Below are positions 42,431-52,596 of a stretch of 64,000 nucleotides of DNA, one piece after another; the first letter of the stretch is position 1; every line of letters starts with the position of its first letter. Under the pieces are notes generated by a model. It was not told where the DNA came from, made no database searches, and saw nothing but the letters and a program-made list of their open reading frames with translations. The stretch covers positions 2,170,001-2,234,000 of the forward strand of contig NZ_CP104067.1 in NCBI RefSeq assembly GCF_026651875.1. Reading direction: 5' to 3'. This DNA comes from Alicyclobacillus fastidiosus. Its GTDB lineage: Bacteria > Bacillota > Bacilli > Alicyclobacillales > Alicyclobacillaceae. The position numbers and the translations under genes were made by a program.

Positions 42431-43349
42431 ATGGAATTGAAACAGCTCCAAACGTTCAAAATCCTGACCGAAGAGTTGAATTTCACGCGAACAGCAGCGC
42501 GAACCAACTACGCACAATCGAGTGTCACTGCGCAAATTCAGGCGCTGGAAGAGGAATTTGGCGTAAAGCTGTTCGAACGGCTGGGCAAACGAGTTCGCCT
42601 CACCGACGCAGGTGAACGGTTAGTCCGCTTTACAGATGACATTTTGCGCATGACAGAAGAGGCACACGTCGCCGTTCGAGGCGACACGGAGCCCTCCGGC
42701 ACGCTCACCATCAGCGCCGTAGAAAGCCTATGCACGTATCGGTTGTCCCCAGTGCTGGCAGCTTTCCGATCCCGCCATCCTAACGTTCAAATCATCCTGC
42801 GCACCGGAATTTGCGCAACGATGCGCCGCGAAGTCCTCAGCGGAGAGGTACTTGGCGTTCACGTTGGAGGAACCGGGCGTTGACGAGCGGATTACGTTTG
42901 AGAGTCTGCTAGATGAACGGATGTTAATTCTCGTTCAGCCTGGACACCCGTTTACCGATAAAGAAGCGATTGATCCGCGGGACCTCGAGGGTGAGACCGT
43001 GTTGTTGACCGAGCCTGGTTGCCGCTATCGGTCGATGTTTGAATCGGCGCTGGCGTCCCATGGTGTGCACACGATGAAGATGGAGTTTGCCAGCGTCGAG
43101 GCCATCAAGCAGTGCACGATGGCAGGCCTCGGTGTGACGTTACTTCCAGAAATCGCCGTGGCGAGCGAAGTCGAGTGGGGGATGCTCAGTGTCGTCCCGT
43201 GGCGGGGTCCAGATATCCCAGTTGTCACGCAGATGTTGTGGCATAAGGACAAGTGGATGTCGCCCGCGCTCAAGGCGTTTATCGAGGTGTCGAGAGCGCT
43301 CATCGGACGAGGGAAGGAATCCTCATTTCCAGCGTTCAGACCGCGATGA
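42431..43349 (+). pseudogene. LysR-family regulator, frameshifted
   Basis: The first frame gives MELKQLQTFKILTEELNFTR, NYAQSSVTAQIQALEEEFG (HTH) and the start of the effector domain to MRREVLSGE. The second frame resumes LAFTLEEPGVDERITFESLL and continues to the end, with MAGLGVTLLPE. Around 42853 the read has GAGGTACTTGGCG where relatives need six bases between GE and LAF; two bases are missing. Either a recent inactivation or a sequencing error. Closest in style to CzcR/CynR-like regulators. Confidence 0.82.
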
Positions 43350-43455
43350 ACCCGTGAAGAATGATGGCAACCGTGCTACACTCTATGTTGGATAGTAGAA
43401 TCGAATCTGTTGCGAAACGATAGAGTCGGGAACGTGACGACGCGGAGGGTAAGTC

Positions 43456-46400
43456 ATGCAACAGGATGATTTCATGAACGAGTCTGCACAGCAGAATGAA
43501 GTGAATTTGCCGAGAGAAGTCGTTGAACGGACGGTTTCCCGGGTGGTCGTGAACCCTGCGGGAAACCGGGTGGACATTCACTTGATGCCACTTGAATTCG
43601 CGACTGTCGACGTGGCAGAAGTACAGCGCGAGTGCATCCGATATCTGCGCGATTATCGCGCACTGCAGGCGGCTTCGCTGTGTTTTGGAGAATACGACGC
43701 GACCGTTTCCCTCCACCTCGCCTACACACCGAGTCCATATGCGCCGTCCACCGTGGAGTGCATGGTGGAGTCGCTTATCGATTGGTATCAAGAAGAAGAG
43801 CTGGTCGCCGCGACCTGGTTGCGCAAAGCAGAACGGAGCCTTGCTGACGGGCGGCTCACCTTCTTTGTCGGGAACGATGCGGAACGGCTGTCGCTCGAGC
43901 GCAAAGGGGCACTCGTCTGGTTATCTGACCAGATGCGCAGGGTATTTGGGGTCGAACTTTCCATCACATCGACAGTGGACCGTGCTGCAGAGGATAAGAC
44001 TCAGGCACTGCGTCAAAAGTTGCGCGATGAAGAACGCAAACACGTCGAACAAGTGATGATCGAACAAGAGCAGGCGCAGCGCGAACAGGCACAGGCGGCT
44101 GAGAAGGAAGCGTCGTCGTCGTTTCAGGGGAACGGCGGGGGATATCGGCGGGAACGGCGGAATCCAGATGAGCCAGTAGAGCCGCTGCACATCGGTCGGG
44201 CGATTGACGGCCCGCTGACGTCGATGAAGGAGATTCAGGACGAGATGCGCCGCGTGGCGGTCGAGGGCCGGGTGTTCCAGTCGGAAGTGCGCACGTTGCC
44301 GAGTGGTCGCACGCTGGTTCAGTTCAACATCACGGATAACGCCGATTCGATCACGGCCAAGATGTTTGTGAACAACGAACGGCAACTCGAAGCGCTGTCC
44401 AACTTGAAGGACGGCGTCTACGTTCGCGTACAGGGACAGGTACAGTACGACACGTTCCTCAAAGAGCTTGTCCTGCTCATTCAGGATATGCGCCCTGCCG
44501 AGGGCAAAGTGCGAACGGACACGGCACCGGTCAAGCGCATCGAACTGCATGCCCACACGCCGATGTCTTCGCTCGACGGCGTGGTTCCTGTCAAAGATTT
44601 GATTGGACAAGCGGCCAAGTGGGGACATACCGCCATCGCGATTACGGATCACGGGGTCGTCCAATCGTTTCCCGAGGCGTACAGTGTGGCCAAGAAGAAC
44701 AACCTCAAGTGCCTGCTTGGCCTGGAGGCGTACGTAGTGAATGATGGCGTTCCAATCGTCTACCAATTGAACGCGGACAACGACGTCGCCATCGATGACT
44801 CCACCACGTGGGTCGTGTTTGACACGGAGACGACAGGTCTCAATTCGGCGGAGAACACACTCATTGAAATAGCCGCCGTCAAGGTTCGCGGCAACGAAAT
44901 CGTCGAAGAGTGGACAGAACTCATCGACCCGGAAGTGCCGATTAGTAAGAAGATCTCCGAACTCACGCATATCACCAATGACATGGTGAAAGGCAAGCGG
45001 AAGTTGCACGAAGTGCTGCCTGACTTCAAAGAATTTGTCGGGGATGCCGTGCTCGTCGCGCACAATGCGGAATTCGACTTGGCGTTCTTGCGTGCGTGTG
45101 CGAAGCGCGTCGGGATGGAGCCGTGGACCAACGTCGTACTCGATACGCTCCCGCTCGCGCGCAAACTGTACCCACATGAGCGGAATTACCGCTTGGGCAC
45201 AATGGCGAAGAAATTTGCGGTGGAGCTCATTAACGCGCACCGTGCGTTAGACGATACGGTCGCGCTCGCGAAAGTCTATCAATACATGTTAAAAGATGCG
45301 GTAAACAGTGGCTTTACACGGATTTCTCAGTTGAACGACGACGATGGAAACATCGATTACACCAGCGTCCGCCCATTTCACCTGACTTTGCTCGTGCAGA
45401 ATAAGACCGGTTTGAAGAATCTGTACAAGATTGTGTCAGAGGCGCACACCAAGTACTTTTACCGCGTTCCACGCGTTCCGCGCAGCCTCATCATGCGCTA
45501 TCGGGAGGGCCTCCTGATTGGTTCGGCGTGTCAGAATGGCGAGGTGTTTGACGCGATTTTGCGCGGGAAGACAGGAGAAGAACTCGAGCAAATCGCCGAG
45601 TTTTACGATTACCTAGAGATTCAGCCGCCGCTGCATTACAAGCCGCTCTTGCGCAACGAGATCATTTCTTCGCTGGAGTCGGTCAAGGACTATCATCGGA
45701 CGATTATCGAAGTCGGAAAGAACCTTGGAAAGCCGGTCGTCGCGACAGGGGACGTGCACTTTCTCAATCCGGAAGATGCGATTTTCCGGGATATCTTCTT
45801 AAAGGCGCAAAAAGATCCGAACGCAGATGATCAGCCGCCGCTGTACTTCATGTCCACGGATGAAATGCTCGACGCGTTCGATTATCTCGGACCTGAGCTG
45901 GCGCAGGAAATCGTGGTCGAGAATACGAATCAGATAGCCGCTATGATCGAGGACGTATCACCTGTTCCGGATCAGCTGTACACCCCGAAGATCGAAGGGG
46001 CGGAACAGGAGATTCGCGACATGTGCTATGTGAAGGCGCGGCAACTTTATGGGGACGTGTTGCCGGAGATCGTCGAAAAGAGGCTGGAGAAAGAGCTCAA
46101 CTCCATCACGACGCACGGTTTTGCGGTGATCTACTTGATTTCGCATAAAATCGTGAAAAAGTCCCTGGACGATGGTTATCTGGTCGGCTCGCGGGGGTCT
46201 GTCGGCTCATCGTTCGTCGCCACGATGTCCGATATCACAGAAGTCAATCCGCTGCCTCCGCACTATCGCTGTCCGAGCTGCAAATACAGCGAGTTCATTG
46301 CGGATGGATCAGTCGGGTCCGGGTTTGACCTGCCGGACAAGGAGTGCCCGTCGTGCGGGACACAGCTCGACAAGGATGGTCACGATATCCCGTTTGAAAC

Positions 46401-47883
46401 GTTCCTCGGGTTTAAGGGGGACAAGGTCCCTGATATCGACTTGAATTTCTCGGGCGAGTATCAAGCACAGGCGCACGCGTACACGAAGGTGCTCTTTGGT
46501 GAGGATTATGTGTATCGCGCGGGGACGATTGCGACAGTCGCTGAGAAGACGGCCTTTGGCTACGTGAAGAAGTACGCAGAGGAACGGGGTTGGAATCTGC
46601 GAAACGCGGAGATGACGAGGCTCGTACAGGGTTGTACTGGCATCAAGCGGACGACTGGTCAGCATCCTGGCGGCATTCTCGTCGTGCCGGATTACATGGA
46701 CGTCTATGATTTTTGCCCGATTCAGTTCCCGGCAGACGACAAGGATGCGGAGTGGCGGACGTCGCACTTTGACTTTCACTCCATTCACGACAACCTGCTC
46801 AAGCTCGATATTCTCGGCCACGACGATCCGACGGTCATCCGCATGCTTCAGGACTTGACGGGGCTAGATCCGAAGACGATTCCAACGGATGACCCGAAAG
46901 TGATGTCGTTGTTCTCGGGAACAGAGGCACTGACGGTGGACCCGAATCACCCGGTGACACCAGAGCGCATTCGCTCGAAGACGGGGACGTATGGCATCCC
47001 TGAATTCGGCACGAAGTTCGTCCGCCAAATGCTCGAGGACACGAAACCGAGTACGTTCGCGGAATTGCTTCAGATCTCTGGTCTGTCTCACGGGACGGAC
47101 GTCTGGTTGAACAATGCGCAAAAGTTGATTCAAGACAACGTCTGTAAGCTCAAAGATGTCATCGGTTGCCGTGACGACATCATGGTCTACTTGATCTACG
47201 CGGGGCTCGAGCCGTCGCTCGCGTTTAAAATCATGGAGAGCGTACGTAAGGGAAAAGGGCTCACACCCGACATGGAAGACGAGATGAAGCGGAACAATGT
47301 GCCGAACTGGTACATCTGGTCGTGCAAGCAGATCAAGTACATGTTCCCGAAGGCACACGCCACGGCATACGTGTTGATGGCGGTTCGCATCGCGTACTTC
47401 AAAGTGCACTACCCGCTCGAGTTTTACGCGACGTATTTTTCCGTTCGCGCAGACGATTTTGATTTGGACATCATGGGCAGAGGTTACGACGCGATTCGCG
47501 CCAAGATAGAGGAGATTGAAGCGAAGTCGTTCCAAGCTTCACCTAAGGAAAAATCATTGCTCACAGTTCTCGAGATGGCACTGGAAATGACCGCTCGCGG
47601 TTTTTGCTTCTTGCCCTTGAGTCTCTATGACTCTGACGCGACCAAGTTTAAGGTTGTGAAGGAACGCAATGGATTGTTACCTCCGTTCGCAGCGCTGGAC
47701 GGGGTTGGCGATTCGGCAGCGAAAGGCATCGCGGAGGCGGCCAGTCAAGGGGAGTTCCTCTCCGTTGAAGACCTGCAAGAGCGTTCGCGCGCCTCGAAAA
47801 CGGTCATTGAACTGCTCGATGCGCACGGCTGTTTAGAAGGCCTGCCGTCCTCGAACCAACTCTCGTTGTCGCTGTTACTGTAG
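43456..47883 (+). CDS. polC: DNA polymerase III alpha subunit, PolC type
   Basis: 1475 residues, the main replicative polymerase of low-GC Gram-positives. In order: N-terminal domain; OB fold (VAVEGRVFQSEVRTLPSG, ~275); PHP domain (IELHAHTPMSSLDGVVPV, ~360, and AIAITDHG); inserted DEDD 3'-5' proofreading exonuclease (WVVFDTETTG, ~451, and VAHNAEFDLAFLRA); zinc finger (CPSCKY...CPSCG, ~938); and palm with catalytic VPDIDLNFSG (~993), plus VRIAYFKVHYPLEFYATYFS. The length fits PolC (~1430-1470). GGAGGG precedes the ATG. Isolated single gene with a terminator after it. Confidence 0.97.
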   Translation: MQQDDFMNESAQQNEVNLPREVVERTVSRVVVNPAGNRVDIHLMPLEFATVDVAEVQRECIRYLRDYRALQAASLCFGEYDATVSLHLAYTPSPYAPSTVECMVESLIDWYQEEELVAATWLRKAERSLADGRLTFFVGNDAERLSLERKGALVWLSDQMRRVFGVELSITSTVDRAAEDKTQALRQKLRDEERKHVEQVMIEQEQAQREQAQAAEKEASSSFQGNGGGYRRERRNPDEPVEPLHIGRAIDGPLTSMKEIQDEMRRVAVEGRVFQSEVRTLPSGRTLVQFNITDNADSITAKMFVNNERQLEALSNLKDGVYVRVQGQVQYDTFLKELVLLIQDMRPAEGKVRTDTAPVKRIELHAHTPMSSLDGVVPVKDLIGQAAKWGHTAIAITDHGVVQSFPEAYSVAKKNNLKCLLGLEAYVVNDGVPIVYQLNADNDVAIDDSTTWVVFDTETTGLNSAENTLIEIAAVKVRGNEIVEEWTELIDPEVPISKKISELTHITNDMVKGKRKLHEVLPDFKEFVGDAVLVAHNAEFDLAFLRACAKRVGMEPWTNVVLDTLPLARKLYPHERNYRLGTMAKKFAVELINAHRALDDTVALAKVYQYMLKDAVNSGFTRISQLNDDDGNIDYTSVRPFHLTLLVQNKTGLKNLYKIVSEAHTKYFYRVPRVPRSLIMRYREGLLIGSACQNGEVFDAILRGKTGEELEQIAEFYDYLEIQPPLHYKPLLRNEIISSLESVKDYHRTIIEVGKNLGKPVVATGDVHFLNPEDAIFRDIFLKAQKDPNADDQPPLYFMSTDEMLDAFDYLGPELAQEIVVENTNQIAAMIEDVSPVPDQLYTPKIEGAEQEIRDMCYVKARQLYGDVLPEIVEKRLEKELNSITTHGFAVIYLISHKIVKKSLDDGYLVGSRGSVGSSFVATMSDITEVNPLPPHYRCPSCKYSEFIADGSVGSGFDLPDKECPSCGTQLDKDGHDIPFETFLGFKGDKVPDIDLNFSGEYQAQAHAYTKVLFGEDYVYRAGTIATVAEKTAFGYVKKYAEERGWNLRNAEMTRLVQGCTGIKRTTGQHPGGILVVPDYMDVYDFCPIQFPADDKDAEWRTSHFDFHSIHDNLLKLDILGHDDPTVIRMLQDLTGLDPKTIPTDDPKVMSLFSGTEALTVDPNHPVTPERIRSKTGTYGIPEFGTKFVRQMLEDTKPSTFAELLQISGLSHGTDVWLNNAQKLIQDNVCKLKDVIGCRDDIMVYLIYAGLEPSLAFKIMESVRKGKGLTPDMEDEMKRNNVPNWYIWSCKQIKYMFPKAHATAYVLMAVRIAYFKVHYPLEFYATYFSVRADDFDLDIMGRGYDAIRAKIEEIEAKSFQASPKEKSLLTVLEMALEMTARGFCFLPLSLYDSDATKFKVVKERNGLLPPFAALDGVGDSAAKGIAEAASQGEFLSVEDLQERSRASKTVIELLDAHGCLEGLPSSNQLSLSLLL

Positions 47884-47961
47884 AGATGGAGGGGTGCTAA
47901 AGACGGGCAAGTCATTGGCCACCCGTGGCTACTACTCCATCCGTAAGTCTCTCATCCACGT

Positions 47962-48005
47962 GGCCATCTCGTCGTCAATCTATCGATGCGGGATGGCCCG
48001 TTTTG
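47962..48005 (+). terminator. Terminator of polC
   Basis: GGCCATC / GATGGCC stem followed by CGTTTTGC, about 80 bases past the polC stop, facing the hprK end. Confidence 0.6.
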
Positions 48006-48040
48006 CGCGACCATTTGGAGGACGCCTAACCCAGACACCC

Positions 48041-48958
48041 TTATGACTTTGTCCAGATACGCTCCTGAAATACCTGGAGCGCGTCGTATCCTTCGCGTTT
48101 TAAACGCCAATTCTTACAGGCAACCTCGACGAGTGAGGCGATATCTCGACCTGGGCGCACGGGGATGTCGATGCGGGGGATCACGACGCCGAGGTACTCC
48201 ACATGCACGTCTTCCGAGCCGAGGGAAATCAAGTTGGTATTGACGTGATCGTCCCAATGAATGAGCTCGATTTCGACGTCCAGGTGCGTTTCATCCTGAA
48301 AGGCGCCTGACCCGAATAGCCTTGTGACATCGATGAATCCAATGCCCCTCAGGTGCAGCATCTCGCGGTTGTTGATGTTGTGTGTGCCGACTAACGCGTC
48401 TGGCCCGACGCGCTTCACTCGGACGATGTCGTCGGAGACCAACCGGTGTCCGCGCTCAATCAGGGATAGTGCGAGTTCGCTCTTGCCTATGCCGCTCTCA
48501 CCACAAAGCGCCACACCGACGCCGAAGATATTCATGCACACCCCGTGAATCGTCTGCTCATCTGCCAATTCGCGTTCCAAATAGTTGCCCAGCAGACTGA
48601 TGAACCGTGTCGATTTACTGTCTGTCCGCAAGAGGGGGATGCCTTTTGCGTCGCAGTGTTTGACGAAGAATTCGAGCTCTTGTTGGCCTCGCGTGACGAT
48701 GAAACAAGGTGGTTCCAGTGCGACCACAGCTCCGATGCACATGTCCCGCCGACGAACGTCCAGCGAGTGTAAATAGGTGATTTCTGTCCGTCCTAAAATC
48801 TGTACGCGCTCGTTCGGGAAATACCCTATGTAACCCGTAAATTCCAGTCCCGGACGATGGATGTCCGCGCTCGTCACTATTCGGTCGATTCCTTTACGGC
48901 CAGCCACAACTTCAAGCTGGAAGTGGTCTACCAGATGTTGAACTGTCAGATTGCCCAT
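48041..48958 (-). CDS. hprK: HPr kinase/phosphorylase
   Basis: 305 residues. Phosphorylates HPr at Ser46 with ATP or PPi and reverses it, the trigger of CcpA-dependent carbon catabolite repression. The catalytic His is in TIHGV (~139), the P-loop GESGIGKSE at 153-161, SDDIVRVKR follows, and the HPrK signature is at LHLRGIGFIDVTRLFG (~201-216; most relatives have EIRGLGIIN). It sits 54 bases after the ROK kinase gene in the same direction; in most Firmicutes lgt is the partner gene. Confidence 0.95.
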   Translation of the reverse strand: MGNLTVQHLVDHFQLEVVAGRKGIDRIVTSADIHRPGLEFTGYIGYFPNERVQILGRTEITYLHSLDVRRRDMCIGAVVALEPPCFIVTRGQQELEFFVKHCDAKGIPLLRTDSKSTRFISLLGNYLERELADEQTIHGVCMNIFGVGVALCGESGIGKSELALSLIERGHRLVSDDIVRVKRVGPDALVGTHNINNREMLHLRGIGFIDVTRLFGSGAFQDETHLDVEIELIHWDDHVNTNLISLGSEDVHVEYLGVVIPRIDIPVRPGRDIASLVEVACKNWRLKREGYDALQVFQERIWTKS

Positions 48959-49012
48959 GGACTTCCTCCCGTGAATCGTGGTGAAAGTGGGGTGGCGAAC
49001 AGTTGGATGTGA

Positions 49013-49960
49013 TTATCGCCGCAGCGATTCGCGTGTCGACACCAGCCGTGAAGCGCCAATGACACCCGCGTCGTTGCCGAGTTGGGCAGGGGCGATAGTA
49101 GCGGCTTGTGAGACGAGGTCGAGCGCATACCGTCTGAAGGCATCGGTGACTGGTTTCAGAAAGGCGTCCCCGGCAGTGGACACGCCACCGCCGATGAGAA
49201 TGGTATCTGGGTTGATGGTGCCAGCGATCATGGATAGTCCGTAGCCCAACCAATCCGCTGTTTCCCGGACGACTTGTTGCGCTGCTTCATCGCCTTGTGC
49301 GGCGAGATCGAAAATCGTCTTTGCGTCGTCGATGGCGACCTGCGAAGGCATCTGCCCCGCCTGCTGCAATTCTTTGGCGCGACGGATCATGGCGGTCGCG
49401 GACGCGACCGTCTCGAGACAACCTCGGCGGCCACAGTGACAAGCTAGCCCGTTCCGGTCGACAGTTAAATGTCCGACTTCTCCAGCCATGCCGTTTACTC
49501 CGCGATACAGGTGCCGATGCAGAACGAATCCGCCACCGACGCCGGTTCCCACTGTCACACAGACGAGGACTAAGGCGTTGCGACCGGCTCCGGTCCAAGA
49601 CTCGGCCAGCGCTGCGACTTTGGCGTCGTTCTCCATTACGACTGGCAGTCCAAACACGTCCTCGGCAATGTCGATGAAGGGAATATTTTCCCACCCGATG
49701 TTGGGGAGTTTCAAAATGATGCCGTTGCGTAGGTCTAAAAATCCAGGCAACCCGACCCCGACTCCGGCGACGTCCGCCAACTTGTGCTTCGTCTGCTGCA
49801 AGCTTTCCTTGAGTACCCCTCTCAGCTTCAGGCAGATGTGCTCAACGCTGGATTCTGATTGCGTAGCGAACGCCTGTTTGACAATGATCTGTCCCGTCGC
49901 CGTAACCAGTGCCGTCTTGATGCTTGTGCCCCCCACATCTACTCCGAAATACAGTGTCAT
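49013..49960 (-). CDS. glcK: ROK-family glucokinase
   Basis: 315 residues. The ATP-binding phosphate-1 motif is FGVDVGGTSIKTALV at the N-terminus. The catalytic Asp is in VMENDAKVAALAE and GTGVGGGFVLHR follows. The zinc-binding ROK signature is CHCGRRGCLETVAS, and NPDTILIGGGVS is near the end. It should phosphorylate glucose to glucose-6-phosphate. AGGAGG precedes ATG 49960; 28 in-frame upstream codons are rejected. Probably cotranscribed with hprK, so glucose phosphorylation and catabolite signalling share a message. Confidence 0.92.
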   Translation of the reverse strand: MTLYFGVDVGGTSIKTALVTATGQIIVKQAFATQSESSVEHICLKLRGVLKESLQQTKHKLADVAGVGVGLPGFLDLRNGIILKLPNIGWENIPFIDIAEDVFGLPVVMENDAKVAALAESWTGAGRNALVLVCVTVGTGVGGGFVLHRHLYRGVNGMAGEVGHLTVDRNGLACHCGRRGCLETVASATAMIRRAKELQQAGQMPSQVAIDDAKTIFDLAAQGDEAAQQVVRETADWLGYGLSMIAGTINPDTILIGGGVSTAGDAFLKPVTDAFRRYALDLVSQAATIAPAQLGNDAGVIGASRLVSTRESLRR

Positions 49961-50130
49961 CGGTCTGAGCCTCCTGTAAAGGACGATGGCGACGGCGTTC
50001 CCCATCGTCGCGATATTGCCAGAGCTGGAAACGACCCGCAGCACTTGGTCCTAGGTTAATGAGAAATGTCGGTCGTCATCCCCGAATAGACTGGTAAATT
50101 GAGGGCTTGAAACAAGGCGGAACGGGGGAA

Positions 50131-50160
50131 ACAAAAAGAGCCCCTGGGGAGGGACTCTTT
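50131..50160 (-). terminator. Terminator of purT
   Basis: On the minus strand AAAGAGTCCC pairs with GGGGCTCTTT (one mismatch) and runs into TTTTTGTTT, 75 bases beyond the purT stop. Confidence 0.75.
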
Positions 50161-50234
50161 CTTCACAGCGCTTGCTCGTTAGCCTGTGATTCGAACTGAG
50201 CGGTAGAGCTGGAACACCGATTGGCATAGACCAG

Positions 50235-51413
50235 TTACGACCGCACGATGTTCAGTGCGGATGCCGCCCTTGTCGCATTGGCTCGCGCTGTTTCCGTATC
50301 ACTTGCACCACTGAGCACTACCGCCAACCGACGGCCGACGGTCGCGCTCGGCTTGCCGAAGAATCGCACTTGCGTTCGCGGCACGCGAAGGGCGTCGCTG
50401 ATCCCACGGATTTGATAATCGTCGGACGCTATCGGGGATTTTACCGCGCGGCTGGCACCTGGCGTCACGAGATGGATATCGGGCACAGGAAAACCCAGGA
50501 TGGCCCGCGCGTGCAATGCGAATTCAGAGAGGTCTTGTGTCACCAACGTGACCAAACCGGTGTCGTGTGGGCGTGGCGACACCTCGCTAAAGTAGATTTT
50601 GTCAGGTGCGATGAATAACTCGACGCCAAACACACCGCAGCCGCCGAGTGCGTCAGTGATGGTCTTGGCGATTCGCTCCGCTTCTTGCCGCTGTGCCTCA
50701 GTGACGACGTGTGGCTGCCACGACTCGATATAGTCTCCGTCTTTTTGAACGTGTCCAATCGGAGCGCAGAAGGCAGTGCCGGAACTAGAGCGCACAGTCA
50801 ATAAGGTGATTTCGGAGTCAAATTGAATAAACTCCTCGACGATCACTCTACTGTTCCGAACTCGGCCGCTGCTCATTGCGTAGTTCCAGACCTTCTCCAC
50901 GTCGTCTAGCGACCGACAGACGCTTTGTCCCTTGCCGGACGAGCTCATGATGGGCTTGATCACGCACGGCGTGCCAATTTTTTCGACCGCAGCGCGGAGT
51001 TCGTCGAGGGTGTTGGCAAATTCGTACCTTGCCGTGGGAAGGTTTAACTCCTCGGCCGCGAATCTGCGGATACCCTCGCGGTCCATCGTGAGTTGTGTCG
51101 CTCGCGCAGTCGGAATGACGTGGAACCCTTCCTGCTCCAACTCGACGAGTGTCCCAGTGGCGATGGCCTCGATTTCGGGCACGATGAGGTCTGGGCGCTC
51201 CGCCTTGATGACATCCCGCAACTGGGCACCGTCCGCCATGTCGATGACGTACGACCGGTGCGCTACTTGCATGGCGGGGGCGTTTGCGTAGCGATCGACT
51301 GCGACGGTCTCGACACCAAGCCTCTGTGCCTCGAGAATCACTTCCTTACCTAATTCTCCTGAACCGAGTAACATCACTTTTTTTGCTGTAGGGGAGAGGG
51401 GAGGTCCATACAT
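50235..51413 (-). CDS. purT: Formate-dependent phosphoribosylglycinamide formyltransferase
   Basis: 392 residues, the normal PurT length. ATP-grasp enzyme that makes formyl-GAR from GAR, formate and ATP, a folate-free version of the PurN step. Features: [55 protein letters not shown] (ATP lysine loop), [20 protein letters not shown] and HDTGLVTL. Start ATG 51413 with AAGGAG 13-16 bases upstream. A ZTP riboswitch lies directly before it, which ties expression to folate/one-carbon shortage. Confidence 0.96.
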   Translation of the reverse strand: MYGPPLSPTAKKVMLLGSGELGKEVILEAQRLGVETVAVDRYANAPAMQVAHRSYVIDMADGAQLRDVIKAERPDLIVPEIEAIATGTLVELEQEGFHVIPTARATQLTMDREGIRRFAAEELNLPTARYEFANTLDELRAAVEKIGTPCVIKPIMSSSGKGQSVCRSLDDVEKVWNYAMSSGRVRNSRVIVEEFIQFDSEITLLTVRSSSGTAFCAPIGHVQKDGDYIESWQPHVVTEAQRQEAERIAKTITDALGGCGVFGVELFIAPDKIYFSEVSPRPHDTGLVTLVTQDLSEFALHARAILGFPVPDIHLVTPGASRAVKSPIASDDYQIRGISDALRVPRTQVRFFGKPSATVGRRLAVVLSGASDTETARANATRAASALNIVRS

Positions 51414-51453
51414 GGTTCGTCGCTGACTCCTTTTTCCATCGCGATTTCCCAAA

Positions 51454-51497
51454 CAAAAAGACCGCCTGGGACTCTGAAGAGAGGTGCCCAGGCGGTC
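51454..51497 (-). terminator. ZTP-riboswitch terminator
   Basis: GACCGCCTGGG / CCCAGGCGGTC (11 bp) and then TTTTTG on the minus strand. The 5' arm is the last conserved segment of the aptamer, so ligand binding excludes the terminator. Confidence 0.92.
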
Positions 51498-51552
51498 GGC
51501 AAAACGTCGATTACATTCCCCTGTGGTGACCCACGAATCCGCCAGTTATGTA
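51484..51552 (-). ncRNA. ZTP riboswitch (pfl motif)
   Basis: Minus strand carries, in order, TAACTGGCGG, GTGGGTCACCACAGGGG and GCCGACCGCCTGGGCA. These are the conserved pieces of the pfl RNA: the ACTGGCG stem-loop side, GTGGG/CCAC, and the G/C-rich GCCNNCCGCCUGGGC pseudoknot side. ZTP/ZMP accumulates when 10-formyl-THF is short; the switch would then turn on purT, whose enzyme uses formate directly. Confidence 0.95.
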
Positions 51553-51725
51553 ATCGTGCGATGAAGTTTTGTTTTGATGTGTGAAGCGTAGCACATTCGT
51601 GAGGCGGGTTTCAAGGCGAAGCATACTTTACGGGCGATTTGACGAAGGCCACGTCGAGGAGTACACTTTGGGTGGAGGCCTTCGTCGACGTGTATGACGA
51701 GGGTCATGGAGAAGGAGGGCTAATC

Positions 51726-52445
51726 ATGGACTTACAGAAAAAGGTAGCACTCATCACCGGTGCCGGTAAGGGAATTGGCCGAGCCATCGCCGAGCGCTTG
51801 GCACAGGAAGGTGTTCATGTCGGCCTGATGGCGAGAACACAGAGCGACTTAGATAAAGTGGCTGGACAGATTACCTCATCGTATGGGGTCAAGGCTGCAG
51901 TTGCGGCAGTCGACATTACGGACAGGCGAGCTGTGGAAGAGGCAGTACAGAAACTACATAGGGAACTAGGCTCAGTCGACATCCTGGTCAACAACGCGGG
52001 CACTGCTCAGTTCGGGAAGGTAGTCGACATGCCACCGGAAGTGTGGGAACAGATTATCCGCGTAAACTTGCTGGGGACTTATTATGTGACGCGTGCCGTA
52101 TTGCCGCTGATGATTGAGCAGAATTCTGGAAACATCATCAATATTAGTTCCACGGCCGGGGAGCGCGCGTCTGCGACCACGTCTGCCTACTCTGCGTCCA
52201 AGTTCGCCCTGATGGGCTTTACCGAATCTTTGATGCAAGAGGTGCGCAAGAATAACATTCGCGTGACGGCTTTGGCGCCAAGTACGGTCAATACTGAGTT
52301 GGCTGCAAACGCCGGCCTGAAAATTGGCGACGAAGATCACATGATGCAACCCGAGGATGTTTCACAATTATTGGTCGATATCCTAAAATTGCCGCAGCGC
52401 GTATTTGTGAAGCAGGCGGGTCTGTGGATGACAAACCCGCAGTAA
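51726..52445 (+). CDS. SDR-family 3-ketoacyl-ACP-reductase-like protein
   Basis: 239 residues, classical SDR. NAD(P) motif TGAGKGIGRAIAERL, NNAGTAQFG, the catalytic Ser in INISSTAGERAS, YSASK with Tyr/Lys and a later APSTVNTELA. Similar to FabG and to YueD/sepiapterin-type reductases; substrate not predictable outside a fatty-acid cluster. AGAAGGAGGG precedes ATG 51726. Confidence 0.9.
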   Translation: MDLQKKVALITGAGKGIGRAIAERLAQEGVHVGLMARTQSDLDKVAGQITSSYGVKAAVAAVDITDRRAVEEAVQKLHRELGSVDILVNNAGTAQFGKVVDMPPEVWEQIIRVNLLGTYYVTRAVLPLMIEQNSGNIINISSTAGERASATTSAYSASKFALMGFTESLMQEVRKNNIRVTALAPSTVNTELAANAGLKIGDEDHMMQPEDVSQLLVDILKLPQRVFVKQAGLWMTNPQ

Positions 52446-52596
52446 CGCGGACGTATTTTGGATATTGGGTAGACCACCTTGCGCGGCGCAACGCATGCAT
52501 ATTCACCAATGAAACGGGAAGATTACAGTCATGGGAGGTTGATGTACCGCATTAACGAAACCATTTTCGTGATTGTGGTCTTGTCAACATACCTAC

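Noticed and set aside
43921..45240. Long minus-strand frame (439 codons) opposite polC
   Set aside because: It is the antisense shadow of the polC exonuclease/PHP region, Arg/His/Val-rich with no motif or ribosome site.
46864..47535. 223-codon minus-strand frame opposite polC
   Set aside because: Antisense shadow in high-GC coding DNA; no family features.
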